From Anaerolineae bacterium (GTDB lineage: Bacteria; Chloroflexota; Anaerolineae; 4572-78; J111), in contig JAJVIM010000034.1 of NCBI GenBank assembly GCA_022071955.1, positions 1-64,000 of the forward strand: a stretch of DNA of 64,000 bases. The letters are read 5' to 3'. A program made the translations under genes and the position numbers. Position 1 is the first letter of the stretch; each line of letters starts with the position of its first letter. Of the stretch, positions 34,080-43,078 are shown piece by piece. The notes under the pieces were generated by a model. The model searched no databases. It saw only the letters and a list, made by a program, of their open reading frames with translations, and was not told where the DNA came from.

Positions 34080-36335
34080 TTACGCCGGTTGTTGACGCTT
34101 TTGTGCCTCAACCACGGCTAACGCGGTAATATTAACTATGTCGCGGACTTCATCATCTCGCTGTAAAACGTGGACCGGTTTGTTTATGCCCAACAAAATG
34201 GGGCCGATTGCCTCGGCGCGGCCAAGCCGCTGGATCAGTTTGTAGGCAACATTGGCGGCTTCAAGGTTGGGAAAAATCAATACGTTGGCATCTTTAACAC
34301 GGCTGAAGGGGTACTGGTGGTCAATAATCGCCGGCACCACTGCCGTATCGGCCATCATTTCTCCATCAACAACCAGGTCTGGCGCTTGCTGGCGAACGAG
34401 TTGCACGGCCTGTTTAACTTTTTCAGCAAAGGGATGGCGGGTGCTGCCAAAGTTAGAAAAACTGAGCATGGCTACCTGGGGTTCAATATCAAACTGGCGA
34501 GCTTCGTTCGCCGTCATTATGGCAATTTCTGCCAGGTCTTCTGCCGAAGGGTCGATGTTTACTGTGGTGTCGGCAAAGAAGTAGATTTTGCCCCGGATAA
34601 TGATAATGTATAACCCGGCGACTTTGTGCGTGTCTGGCGCGGTGCCTACTACCTGCAAGGCCGGCCGGATGACTTCCGGGTAGTTGTGCGCAATCCCCGA
34701 GATGTAGGCATCGGCGTCACCTGTTTGCACCATCATTGGACCAAAATATTCGCTCAGTTGCATCAGCCGTTTGGCGCGAGACATCGTTAACCCTTTTCGC
34801 TGCCGGCGTTCAAACAGAAGCTGGCAGTAGCGATGATAGGTATCGCAGCATTCCGGGTTGACTACAGTTGGATTGTATTGCAGCCCAATATCCATAATTT
34901 TTGAATGGATAACCTCTGGTCGGCCCAGCAAAATTGGTTGGCCAATCCCTTCTTCTTCAATAATGGCCGCGGCCCGGATAATTTTGGGTTCTTCGCCTTC
35001 GCCAAAGGCAATGCGTTGGGGATGATGGCGGGCTTTGTTAATGATGCGTCGCATCAGCTCCCAGCCTTTGCCCAGCCGGGCTTCCAATTGTTCCCGGTAA
35101 ACAACCGGTTCAATGGGGCGACGCGCTACACCGGATTCGATGGCGGCGTTGGCCACGGCCGGGGCCACCCACAGCAGCACGCGGGGATCAAACGGTTTGG
35201 GAATGATGTAATCTCGTCCAAACTTGAGCGCTTCCAGATCGTAGGCTTTCAGCACGGAGTCGGGGACATCTTCGTGGGCCAGCGCGGCCAGCGCTCGGGA
35301 GGCCGCCAGTTTCATCGTGTCATTAATCTGGCGAGCCTGCACATCGAGCGCCCCGCGAAAGATAAACGGAAAACCCAGCACGTTGTTGACCTGGTTGGGG
35401 AAATCGCTGCGGCCGGTAGCGACGATGGCGTCCGGGCGAGCTTCTTTGGCCAGCTCATAGGAGATTTCGGGGTCGGGGTTGGCCATCGCAAAAATAATGG
35501 GATTTTCAGCCATTGAGCGGACCATATCCTGCGTGACCACGTTGGCCACCGATAGCCCAACAAAGACATCGGCGTTATGCATGGCATCGGCCAGGGTACG
35601 AGCGGTTGTTTCTCTGGCAAATCGAGCTTTGTATTTGTTCATGCCCCGGTCTCGGCCAGGGTGAATAACCCCCTGCGAGTCCAGCATAGTGATGTTGTTG
35701 CGGTTAGCCCCGGCCAGCACAAACATCTCGCCGCAGGCAATGGCCGAAGCGCCGGCCCCGTTGATGGTAATTTTGGCTGTCTCAATAGATTTGCCCACAA
35801 TTTCCAGCGCGTTCATTAACCCGGCGGTGGCAATAATGGCCGTGCCGTGCTGGTCATCGTGAAAAACGGGAATATCGAGCATCTCTTTGAGCGTTTCTTC
35901 AACCACAAAACATTCGGGGGCTTTGATGTCTTCCAGATTAATGCCGCCAAACGTGGGAGCCATCGCTTTGACCACGCTGATGATTTCTTCCGGAGTGGCG
36001 GCATCTATTTCAATATCAAACACGTCAATATCGGCGAAGCGTTTGAAGAGCACGCCTTTGCCTTCCATAACCGGTTTTGAGGCCAGCGGCCCGCGGTTGC
36101 CCAGCCCCAAAATAGCCGTACCGTTAGACACCACGGCCACCAGATTACCTTTGGCCGTGTAGCGATAGGCGTCGTGCGGCTCTTCGGCAATGGCCAAAAC
36201 CGGCACAGCTACCCCCGGCGTGTACGCCAGCGATAAATCCAGTTGGCTGCTGGCCGGCTTGGTCAGCGTGACTTCAATTTTGCCGGGCCGGCCCTCCTCG
36301 TGATAGCGTAAAGCAGTTTCTTTGGTGATGTTCAT
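34080..36335 (-). CDS. maeB: NADP-type malic enzyme fused to phosphotransacetylase domain
   Basis: The 751-residue protein has a malic enzyme part (about 1-430) with YTPGVAVP, metal/substrate motif FHDDQHGTAI and the GAGASA nucleotide site, and a PTA-like C-terminal part (about 440-750). MaeB decarboxylates malate to pyruvate with reduction of NADP; the PTA part usually regulates by acetyl-CoA. I start at ATG 36335, six codons inside the frame, behind AAGGAG. It is a single gene, flanked on both sides by matching operator pairs. Confidence 0.95.
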   Translation of the reverse strand: MNITKETALRYHEEGRPGKIEVTLTKPASSQLDLSLAYTPGVAVPVLAIAEEPHDAYRYTAKGNLVAVVSNGTAILGLGNRGPLASKPVMEGKGVLFKRFADIDVFDIEIDAATPEEIISVVKAMAPTFGGINLEDIKAPECFVVEETLKEMLDIPVFHDDQHGTAIIATAGLMNALEIVGKSIETAKITINGAGASAIACGEMFVLAGANRNNITMLDSQGVIHPGRDRGMNKYKARFARETTARTLADAMHNADVFVGLSVANVVTQDMVRSMAENPIIFAMANPDPEISYELAKEARPDAIVATGRSDFPNQVNNVLGFPFIFRGALDVQARQINDTMKLAASRALAALAHEDVPDSVLKAYDLEALKFGRDYIIPKPFDPRVLLWVAPAVANAAIESGVARRPIEPVVYREQLEARLGKGWELMRRIINKARHHPQRIAFGEGEEPKIIRAAAIIEEEGIGQPILLGRPEVIHSKIMDIGLQYNPTVVNPECCDTYHRYCQLLFERRQRKGLTMSRAKRLMQLSEYFGPMMVQTGDADAYISGIAHNYPEVIRPALQVVGTAPDTHKVAGLYIIIIRGKIYFFADTTVNIDPSAEDLAEIAIMTANEARQFDIEPQVAMLSFSNFGSTRHPFAEKVKQAVQLVRQQAPDLVVDGEMMADTAVVPAIIDHQYPFSRVKDANVLIFPNLEAANVAYKLIQRLGRAEAIGPILLGINKPVHVLQRDDEVRDIVNITALAVVEAQKRQQPA

Positions 36336-36351
36336 TGTTTGCTCCTTACGC

Positions 36352-36392
36352 AAAATAAAAAAACGTAGCCACGGTTAATCGATTTGCTACGT
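36352..36392 (-). terminator. Terminator-like hairpin in the maeB leader
   Basis: On the minus strand AACGTAGC (36385-36392) pairs with GCTACGTT (36361-36368), followed by a tract of T with one A (36352-36362). The T-tract ends 4 bases before the AAGGAG of maeB. It could end the upstream sigma operon or act as an attenuator in the maeB leader. The 16-base loop is long. Confidence 0.45.
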
Positions 36393-36587
36393 TACCCAAA
36401 AAAGTGTTCAGTCATCTTCATTGAGACCAACAATATTTCTGGAAGACTCAATCTTCCGCTATCTTTGGTTACGTCGATGTCGGGAATTTATTCGGTGTGG
36501 GTTGCGGCGGTTGAATAATCAAATGGAGGGGGATTTTGAGAACAGGCTGACTGTACTCATGATAAACCAGGGACGCGGTGGTTTGTA

Positions 36588-36623
36588 GTAACATTTGTCA
36601 CTATTTTTAGTGATATGTGTCAC
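36588..36623. promoter_or_regulatory. Paired GTGAC-N4-GTCAC-like operators, copy 2
   Basis: GTAACATTTGTCAC (36588-36601) and GTGATATGTGTCAC (36610-36623) resemble the pair at 33982-34018, with centres 22 bases apart. They lie about 253 bases before maeB and downstream of the anti-sigma gene. In the 333-base gap 36336-36668 these sites and the leader hairpin are the only structure that I see. Confidence 0.6.
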
Positions 36624-36668
36624 AAAAAAGCCCCGCGCGGGGCGGGGCTTCACAATAGGCGGAGAGAT

Positions 36669-36941
36669 TCACTCTTCCGGCGAGGCACAGCCGGCGTCGT
36701 CGAGGGCTTGCCACAGCCGAGCCGAAACATCGGCCGAGATTTCGGCTTTGGTTTGGTGGTGCAGCCGAAACAGGGTGATGGTCTTTTTGGTAGTGTCAAC
36801 CAGCACCTGGCAATCTTTGCAGCTGGACAGATGCGTTTCCAATTCGGCGCACAGTTTGGCCTCGAGTTCGCCGTCAAGATAATCCGAGATTTGCCCCAAT
36901 AGTTCCTGACACTGCGCCGAGCGATGGTAATGTTCAGCCAT
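36669..36941 (-). CDS. Zinc-finger anti-sigma factor
   Basis: The 90-residue protein has the ZAS-type motif H37-xxx-C41-xx-C44 (HLSSCKDCQ), the mark of anti-sigma factors that bind their cognate ECF sigma. It has no membrane helix, so it would be cytosolic. The ATG lies inside the sigma gene and overlaps its end by 8 bases. It is likely a redox- or zinc-responsive switch, as for RsrA-type relatives (inference). Confidence 0.88.
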   Translation of the reverse strand: MAEHYHRSAQCQELLGQISDYLDGELEAKLCAELETHLSSCKDCQVLVDTTKKTITLFRLHHQTKAEISADVSARLWQALDDAGCASPEE

Positions 36942-37539
36942 TGTTGTGGCCTCCATTGGGCGAGCGTTCGTTAAAATAGAGGGTGAGCCGTTCGCGGAGC
37001 ATAAATCTGGCCCGGTGCAGCCGCACTTTGAGGTTGCTGGGCGAAATCTCCAGCGCGTCGGCGGCTTCTTTGGTTGACAACCCTTCCAGATCGCGCAGCA
37101 CAAACGCCGCCCGCAATTGATCCGGCAGCGAGGCCACGGCCTCGTCCATTACCTGCCGCAGTTCGTCGCTCAGGGTCAGGTTTTCCGGGTTCCAGTCCCA
37201 ATCTTCGAGCTGCGTGGGCCAAAACTCACCATCACCCTGATCCGGCGGGGACTCCAGCGGCACGGTGGGCGGCTGCCGGCGGCGCAGTCGCATCAACCCG
37301 TTGTTGGTGGCAATCCGGTACAGCCACGTCCCCAAACTGGAGTTGCCTTTAAACGACTCGGCGCTTTTGCAGGCGTTGATAAAAGTTTCTTGCAGCACCT
37401 CTTCGGCTTCTTCAGGGTGACCGGTGAGCCGCAGCGCCACATTATATATTTTGCCGGAATATTTTTCCACCAAATCGTGGCAGGCGTATCTGTCGCCACG
37501 ATTGAGCGCCTGAACCAAAGATTTTTCTTCGTGCGTCAT
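36934..37539 (-). CDS. ECF RNA polymerase sigma factor
   Basis: The 201-residue protein has region 2 (LRLTGHPEEAEEVLQETFINA, core EEAEEVLQE) and region 4 (SLPDQLRAAFVLRDLEGLSTKEAA...LKVRLHRAR). The family is the SigW/SigE-like ECF group. It overlaps LysR (4 bases) and the anti-sigma gene (8 bases), so all three are translationally coupled. Confidence 0.93.
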   Translation of the reverse strand: MTHEEKSLVQALNRGDRYACHDLVEKYSGKIYNVALRLTGHPEEAEEVLQETFINACKSAESFKGNSSLGTWLYRIATNNGLMRLRRRQPPTVPLESPPDQGDGEFWPTQLEDWDWNPENLTLSDELRQVMDEAVASLPDQLRAAFVLRDLEGLSTKEAADALEISPSNLKVRLHRARFMLRERLTLYFNERSPNGGHNNG

Positions 37540-38516
37540 AGGCAGGTTGGTGTGGTTGGGTTATCCAACCGAAAGTTTTGCGGGCGGCGGAGCAGTTCCA
37601 GTTCTGCCGCGTCATCCAGAGTTTGCAACGGCAGGTGCGGAAACTCGTTAGAGAGATGGCTGATAAACGCCTGTACCGCCTGAGAATCGAGGCTGTTTTC
37701 GCCCCAGACCAGCTTGAGGGTTCGCCCCAGCGGGCCGGTAGACAGGCGCAGTGTGTGCAAATTGTAGTCCGAACCAACCGCAAAACACGGCAGCAGGGCA
37801 ATCCCCAATCCGGATGCCACCGCCTGTTTAATGGCTGCCGGTGAGTCAAACTCGGCGATGATTTGGGCAGCGATGCCGTTTTCTTTAAAAACCCGCTCTT
37901 CCCAGGCGCGGGTCAGGCTGCCTTTTTCACGGACAACAAAATATTGGCCGGCCAAATCGTTGATGGTAACTATTTCTTTTTCGTGCCAGGCGTGCGCCGC
38001 TGAAACTACAATGGCAATTTCTTCGTCCCACAGCGGCGCCCATTGAACGGGTTCATCGGCCAGTTCACCTTCGATGATACCAATTTTTATTTCATCGTTT
38101 AAAATGGCCTCGATGATTAACGGCGTCACGGCGGTTTTCATGGTTACCGACAGGCTGGGGTAGCGATGATGAAAAGACCTGATCCAGTTGGGCAGCAGAT
38201 AAATACCAATGCCCGGGCTGGCCCCAATTTTTACCTGTTGCGGCAGGTCAAGCTCGTCAACCCGGGTCACAGCCTCGCGGGTTTCTTCTGCCAGGCGGAG
38301 CAAGCACTGGGCGTAGTCGGTAAGAATTTTGCCGGATGAGGTTAATTTGATGCCCCGCCGGCCACGTTTAAAAAGCTGCACGCCCAAATTTGTTTCGAGC
38401 GTTTGAATATGCTGACTCACAGCCGGTTGGGTAAGGTACAACTGTTCTGCGGCCCGGCTAAAACTACCCTGCTGAGCCACAGTTTGAAAAATGTGGAGTT
38501 GGTACAGATTAAGCAT
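37536..38516 (-). CDS. LysR-family transcriptional regulator
   Basis: The 326-residue protein has the N-terminal HTH (LYQLHIFQTVAQQGSFSRAAEQLYLTQPAVSQHIQTLE, core AAEQLYLTQPAVSQHI) and a two-lobed effector domain. It resembles the CbbR/CysB/YwfK branch. I start at ATG 38516, 14 codons inside the frame, without a strong ribosome site. It is the first gene of an operon with an ECF sigma factor and anti-sigma factor, an unusual arrangement. Confidence 0.92.
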   Translation of the reverse strand: MLNLYQLHIFQTVAQQGSFSRAAEQLYLTQPAVSQHIQTLETNLGVQLFKRGRRGIKLTSSGKILTDYAQCLLRLAEETREAVTRVDELDLPQQVKIGASPGIGIYLLPNWIRSFHHRYPSLSVTMKTAVTPLIIEAILNDEIKIGIIEGELADEPVQWAPLWDEEIAIVVSAAHAWHEKEIVTINDLAGQYFVVREKGSLTRAWEERVFKENGIAAQIIAEFDSPAAIKQAVASGLGIALLPCFAVGSDYNLHTLRLSTGPLGRTLKLVWGENSLDSQAVQAFISHLSNEFPHLPLQTLDDAAELELLRRPQNFRLDNPTTPTCL

Positions 38517-38643
38517 AGTGTTTGCTGGCTTATAAATGTTGACGGTAGTGTATATCAAGTCAACGTATAAGTAAAAACTTATGCCCCGGTGTTGAGGCGC
38601 AGCGGGCGTGACAACCCGGCATGAATTATGCTATAATCAACCT

Positions 38644-39045
38644 TTACTGGCCGGCCAGCTTATCGATAACTTTTTCCAGCCGGCGGCGGGCTTCGCTGGC
38701 AACCGGGGCCAATTCCTCATTTTCAACCACACCCAACATTGAAATGGGGTCAACAATGCCAACCGTGGTCTGGCCGGTGTCCGTTTCATACACAATTACA
38801 TTGCACGGCAGCAGCAACCCCAGGTCCAGCTCGGCTTGCAGCGCCTTGTGCGCCAAATTGGGATTGCACGCCCCCAAAATCACGTACCGCCGAAAATCGG
38901 CATCGATCTTCTTTTTGAGGGTAGCTTTCACATCAATCTCGGTCAGCACGCCAAAACCCTGTTCTTTGAGCGCGATGGTTACCTGCTCAATGGCTTGCTC
39001 GTAAGAAATATCCAATGTTGCGTGTAGCCCTAAATTTGTGGTCAT
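38644..39045 (-). CDS. DUF302 family protein
   Basis: The 133-residue protein has the DUF302 pattern: YEQAIEQVTIALKEQGFGVLTEIDV, then GACNPNLAHKALQAE, LLPCNVIVYE and a final DPISMLGV. The family is of unknown function, with a conserved CN (or YIILGACNP) loop. It stands alone. Membrane or periplasmic location is not indicated. The gap before it (38517-38643) holds no clear gene. Confidence 0.9.
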   Translation of the reverse strand: MTTNLGLHATLDISYEQAIEQVTIALKEQGFGVLTEIDVKATLKKKIDADFRRYVILGACNPNLAHKALQAELDLGLLLPCNVIVYETDTGQTTVGIVDPISMLGVVENEELAPVASEARRRLEKVIDKLAGQ

Positions 39046-39179
39046 TGTTCAATCTCCTTGTATTTGAAAATTAGGGGTAAAAGTGATGCGGGCCTGGCCC
39101 GCGTTAACTTGTGCGTGATATTGTAGTGCAAAACGGGCGCGCCACCAAGAACAAGCGCCGATTTTCACAAATCAGGAGC

Positions 39180-39356
39180 GTTACCAAACCTGCGGCACGG
39201 CAACGGGGAATGCCTGTCCCTAAAGGGATACCCTTGCGGTATACCCGGCAGAGCGCAGCCTCCCTGTGGGACGGGTGAAAATTGGGTAGGGGCGGTTCGC
39301 GAACCGCCCCTATAGTCGCTGACTCGCAGATTCGTAGATTCGTTTATTTTCAAAGG
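39180..39356. repeat. Composite intergenic repeat with 26-base palindrome
   Basis: The 321-base gap 39046-39366 has no gene. It carries a mosaic of words: GGCAACGGGGAATGCCTGT (about 39200), GGGACGGGTGAAAATT (about 39268), a perfect 26-base palindrome TAGGGGCGGTTCG/CGAACCGCCCCTA (39287-39312), and an ATTCG block (39313-39352) ending TTTATTTTCAAAGGAG. The palindrome and ATTCG/TTATTTTCAA block recur inverted at 63706-63758, and the GGGTGAAAAT word at 48281 and 59854 (inverted). Confidence 0.65.
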
Positions 39357-39366
39357 AGACAACACT

Positions 39367-40446
39367 ATGAAACTTGGACTTGGCCTGTACCGCCGCATGC
39401 TCACTGCCGAGAATTTTCGGTTTGCACGGCAGGCCGGCGCCACCCACATTGTGGCCCACCTGGTTGACTATTTCAACAGCGCCGACAGCCTGTCAACCGC
39501 CACCGCCGGCGATGCCTGGGGCATCACCACCAACCAAAACCGGTTGTGGACTACCGATGAACTGCTCAGCCTGCGCCGCGCCGTTGAGGCCGAAGGGCTG
39601 CAACTGGCTGCCGTTGAAAATTTTGACCCGGCTCACTGGTATGATGTGTTGCTTAATGGCCCGGCCAAAGCGCAGCAGTTGGAAAACCTCAAAACGATGA
39701 TTCGCCGTATGGGGCAGGCCGGCATTCCCTGCATGGGTTACAATTTCAGCATTGCCGGGGTGTGGGGCCGTATTACTACCCACGCGGCGCGGGGCGGCGC
39801 GCCTTCGGTGGGGTTTGTGGCCGCTGACGCGCCACCGCAAACGCCCATCCCCAACGGGCAGGTGTGGAATATGATTTACCGGCCCGATGCGCCGCCCGGC
39901 GTGGTGGGCCAGGTAACGCCGGAGCAACTCTGGCAGCGGCTGGCCGATTTTTTGCGGGCGCTGGTGCCCGTGGCCGAGGAGGCCGGCGTGCGGCTGGCGG
40001 CGCACCCCGATGACCCGCCTCTGTCTACGGTGCGCAATACCGCCCGGCTGGTTTACCAGCCACAGCTTTACCAAAAGCTGCTCGATATTGTGCCCAGTCC
40101 GGCCAATGGCCTGGAGTTTTGTTTGGGCACTCTGGCCGAAATGAGCGAAGGCGACATTTACGAAGCCATCGACCAGTACAGCCGGCAGGGTAAAATTTGT
40201 TACGTACATGCCCGCAATGTGCGCGGCAAAGTACCCACCTATCACGAAGTTTTCATCGATGAGGGAGACATCGACATGCTGCGGGCGCTGCGGATTCTCC
40301 GGCGCAACGGCTTTGATGGCGTTATCATCCCCGATCACACCCCGCAAATGAGCTGCGTCGCCCCCTGGCACGCGGGCATGGCTTTTGCCCTGGGATATCT
40401 TAAAGCGCTGATCAGCGTGGTAGAGCGGGAGCAGGCCGATGACTAA
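39367..40446 (+). CDS. uxuA: Mannonate dehydratase
   Basis: UxuA dehydrates D-mannonate to 2-keto-3-deoxygluconate in glucuronate breakdown. The 359-residue protein has the TIM-barrel pattern, AAHPDDPPLSTVRN near the middle and a metal site further on (EFCLGTLAEMSEGDIYEAI, VHARNVRGKVPTYHE, DHTPQMS). AAAGGAG precedes the ATG inside a repeat-derived leader. It overlaps the SDR gene by 8 bases, so the two form an operon. Confidence 0.92.
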   Translation: MKLGLGLYRRMLTAENFRFARQAGATHIVAHLVDYFNSADSLSTATAGDAWGITTNQNRLWTTDELLSLRRAVEAEGLQLAAVENFDPAHWYDVLLNGPAKAQQLENLKTMIRRMGQAGIPCMGYNFSIAGVWGRITTHAARGGAPSVGFVAADAPPQTPIPNGQVWNMIYRPDAPPGVVGQVTPEQLWQRLADFLRALVPVAEEAGVRLAAHPDDPPLSTVRNTARLVYQPQLYQKLLDIVPSPANGLEFCLGTLAEMSEGDIYEAIDQYSRQGKICYVHARNVRGKVPTYHEVFIDEGDIDMLRALRILRRNGFDGVIIPDHTPQMSCVAPWHAGMAFALGYLKALISVVEREQADD

Positions 40447-41200
40447 TGACCCTTTCCGGTTAGATGGGCAATTGGCGCTGGTAACCGGTGGTGGCAGCGG
40501 CTTGGGCCTGGCCATTAGCCAGGCATTTGTTACGGCCGGCGCAAAAGTGATCATCACCGGCCGCCGCGAAGATCGACTCAAACAGGCCGTGGCTCAGCTT
40601 GGCCCGGCCGCCGGCTATGTGCCGCACGATGTCACCGATCTTGATTCGATACCGGGCATGGTGGCGTTAGTGGAGGAACGCTGGCAGCCGGTTGACATTT
40701 TGGTGAACAACGCCGGGATTCATATTAAAAAACTGGCCGTTGACACCGACGCCGCTGATTTGCAGCAGATGATGCAAACCCACCTGTTTGGCGCGTTTCA
40801 ACTGAGCCGCGAATGCGGCCGGCGCATGGCAGCCCGGCAGCGCGGCTCAATTGTGATGATTTTGTCGATGGCGGCGATGTTTGGTATTCCGCAGGTGGCG
40901 GCCTACACGGCGGCCAAATCGGCGCTGCTGGGCTTAACCCGGGCGCTGGCGGTGGAGCTGTCGCCGCAGAATGTGCGGGTTAACGCCATCGCCCCCGGCT
41001 GGATTGAAACCGATATGAGCCGGGGCGCGCTGGAAAACGATCCGGCGCGCGAGCAAAAAATACTGGGCCGAACCCCCATGAACCGGCTGGGCGAACCGCT
41101 GGATATTGGTTATGCCGCGGTGTTTTTGTGTTCGCCGGCGGCTAAATTTGTCACCGGGGTTATCCTGCCTGTTGATGGCGGGGCCAGTATTGGGTTTTAA
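40439..41200 (+). CDS. SDR-family oxidoreductase, probably D-mannonate/gluconate-type dehydrogenase
   Basis: The 253-residue protein has TGGGSGLG (NAD(P) site), NNAG, and the YTAAK active site in VAAYTAAKSALLG. It resembles 2-deoxygluconate/gluconate 5-dehydrogenases. Next to uxuA it likely reduces fructuronate to mannonate or acts on a related hexonate (inference). Its ATG overlaps the uxuA stop. Its stop overlaps the convergent gene by 4 bases. Confidence 0.9.
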   Translation: MTNDPFRLDGQLALVTGGGSGLGLAISQAFVTAGAKVIITGRREDRLKQAVAQLGPAAGYVPHDVTDLDSIPGMVALVEERWQPVDILVNNAGIHIKKLAVDTDAADLQQMMQTHLFGAFQLSRECGRRMAARQRGSIVMILSMAAMFGIPQVAAYTAAKSALLGLTRALAVELSPQNVRVNAIAPGWIETDMSRGALENDPAREQKILGRTPMNRLGEPLDIGYAAVFLCSPAAKFVTGVILPVDGGASIGF

Positions 41201-41730
41201 GCAGGGGGTTTGGTTTCTTTAAAAATGTCAGGGTAATGTTTGCGACCGCATTCGGGGCAAAAGGTGTGGCTAAAATAAGCCTCCGAATGGAGGCTAATAT
41301 ACTCTTCCAGGGGTTGCCAGTTTCCGGCATCGTCCCGAATTTTTTTACAGAAACTGCAAATGGGCAGAATCCCCTCCAGCGCTTTGACCTCGCGTTTCAA
41401 CATTCGGCTTTGCACGGCTTCGCGCGCGGTAAACCAGGCTAAAAGGCTCAGTACTATGGCCTGAATAGCGGCATTGAGCAGTTCGTAGTGCTCAAGTTCT
41501 GGCGTGGCCCAAATACGAACATAGTAGAGCCGCGCCAGAGGTAAGCCAAGCGCCAGTCCAAGCCCCCACCAAACTCCCAGAGTCCAGGCGGCAATTGAAA
41601 CCGGCAGCACAAAAAATATTGGAAACAGAATGTACGGCCCGGTGATATAATCGGTTAGCAATACCAGCAGGGACAACAACAAACAGATGAGCAACCACAA
41701 TCGGTGATAGATTTGCGGATTATCGAGCAA
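41197..41730 (-). CDS. Four-helix membrane protein with C-terminal CxxCKxIRD/CPEC zinc motif
   Basis: The 177-residue protein has four membrane helices and a coiled linker, then ICSFCKKIRDDAGNW, YISLHSEAYFSHTFCPECGRK. This Cys4-type tail is known from many two-component and PAS proteins, mostly as a terminal module of unknown role. Here it replaces a histidine kinase or receiver. The start is TTG at 41730, with a distant ribosome site, so it may begin slightly elsewhere. Possibly a membrane sensor with no enzyme part. Confidence 0.75.
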   Translation of the reverse strand: MLDNPQIYHRLWLLICLLLSLLVLLTDYITGPYILFPIFFVLPVSIAAWTLGVWWGLGLALGLPLARLYYVRIWATPELEHYELLNAAIQAIVLSLLAWFTAREAVQSRMLKREVKALEGILPICSFCKKIRDDAGNWQPLEEYISLHSEAYFSHTFCPECGRKHYPDIFKETKPPA

Positions 41731-41827
41731 TTTGTCGAAAGGTTACATCCTTTTACGCTGTTTTGAATCAGTCTACTACAAAATTGTCTTAAAGGTGTCG
41801 AAAAATCCTACGATTTTTGTAGAAGGA

Positions 41828-43078
41828 CTAAAGATTTGATGCTGCCGTTACGGTTGCCGGCGCGGGGGCAGGCGGCGCCGGCTGCCGCAGCACCACAGCA
41901 GCCAAAACCAGAGTCAACAACACCAGCCCGCCGGCGACAACAAAGATACCCCGGGCCGTGGTAAAGCCTGCAACCAATGCTACCAGCAGCGGTCCCAGTA
42001 CCCCACCCAGCCCCAGCACCGCCTCTTTGACGCCAATCACCCGCGAGCGATACTGGGCGGCGGTGATGTCCAGATAAAAGGCGCTCAGCGCCGGGTTGAG
42101 CAGCGCCGCGCCCAGCCCGCCTACCGCGGCAACGCCGAGCAGCAGGGCAAAATTAGTGGTTGTGGCGGTGGTGGCGTAAAACGTTATATTCAGGGTAAGG
42201 CCGATGAGTATCATCGGTTTGCGGCCAAACCGGTCGCTGAGTTGCCCCAGCAGCGTTTGCCCCAGCATCATGGCCAGGCCGTATGCGCCAACCACCACCC
42301 CAAATTGCAGGGTTGTCCAGCCCAGATCATCATAAAAATAAAAGACCATTTGCGGCTCGATAAATGCGAAGGCAAAGACCGCCACAAAATCAATCACCAG
42401 CAGCATGCCAAAGATGGTCAGCGGCCGCGGCAGCGATTGCCAGATTGAGACAGGTTCAGATGTTTGCAGCGGTGTGCTGCTGTGCTGGGTGAGCGTTTCT
42501 GGCACCAGTATTGCCGCCAGAGTTAACCCCAACACCGCCAGCCCCGCCGAAACCAGAAACGGCGCGCTAAAACCCCAGGTATCGTACAGCAGGCCGCCCA
42601 GCGCCGGCCCAAAAACAAATCCCACAGCGTAGCCGCTCATCACCATGCCCACCCAGCGGCCGCGCTCGGACTCGGGCATAATATCGGCCACTATGCCCAT
42701 TGTTGCTGGAAACAGGCCGGCAGTGAGCGCGCCGCCTAAAAATCTAACCACAATGAAGGCTGTGGTTGAATTGGCCAGCAGGTATCCAATATTGGCCAGC
42801 GCAAAGGCGGCCAGCGCCAACAGCACCAGCGGCCGCCGGCCGCGGCGATCGGCCAGTGATCCCAGCCAGGGCGCGGCGATCATTTGTGACAGGGCAAAGG
42901 CCATCGTCATCAGCCCCATCGCCTCAACCCCGGCGCCAAATTCGCCCAGCCGCCGGGCAAACACCGGCATAATAATGCCAAAGCCGGTCATCATCAGAGC
43001 TACACTGGCGGCCAGCAGATAGATGATAGTTTTGGCTCGATGCGGTTCAATGGATTTCGTGTTCAGATTGTTGTTCAT
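41828..43078 (-). CDS. MFS transporter (drug-efflux type)
   Basis: The 416-residue protein has 12 helices and the MFS motif A in GSLADRRGRRPLVLL, with the second-half copy GQLSDRFGRKPMI. It resembles the TetA/Bcr drug:H+ antiporter families (RFLGGALTAGLFPATMGIVADI). Substrate unknown. A GGAG ribosome site precedes the ATG. The C-terminal tail is Ala/Pro-rich. Confidence 0.92.
   Translation of the reverse strand: MNNNLNTKSIEPHRAKTIIYLLAASVALMMTGFGIIMPVFARRLGEFGAGVEAMGLMTMAFALSQMIAAPWLGSLADRRGRRPLVLLALAAFALANIGYLLANSTTAFIVVRFLGGALTAGLFPATMGIVADIMPESERGRWVGMVMSGYAVGFVFGPALGGLLYDTWGFSAPFLVSAGLAVLGLTLAAILVPETLTQHSSTPLQTSEPVSIWQSLPRPLTIFGMLLVIDFVAVFAFAFIEPQMVFYFYDDLGWTTLQFGVVVGAYGLAMMLGQTLLGQLSDRFGRKPMILIGLTLNITFYATTATTTNFALLLGVAAVGGLGAALLNPALSAFYLDITAAQYRSRVIGVKEAVLGLGGVLGPLLVALVAGFTTARGIFVVAGGLVLLTLVLAAVVLRQPAPPAPAPATVTAASNL

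Noticed and set aside
39165..39449. A 94-residue minus-strand frame in the repeat-rich gap
   Set aside because: It is made from palindromic repeat sequence and runs antisense into uxuA.
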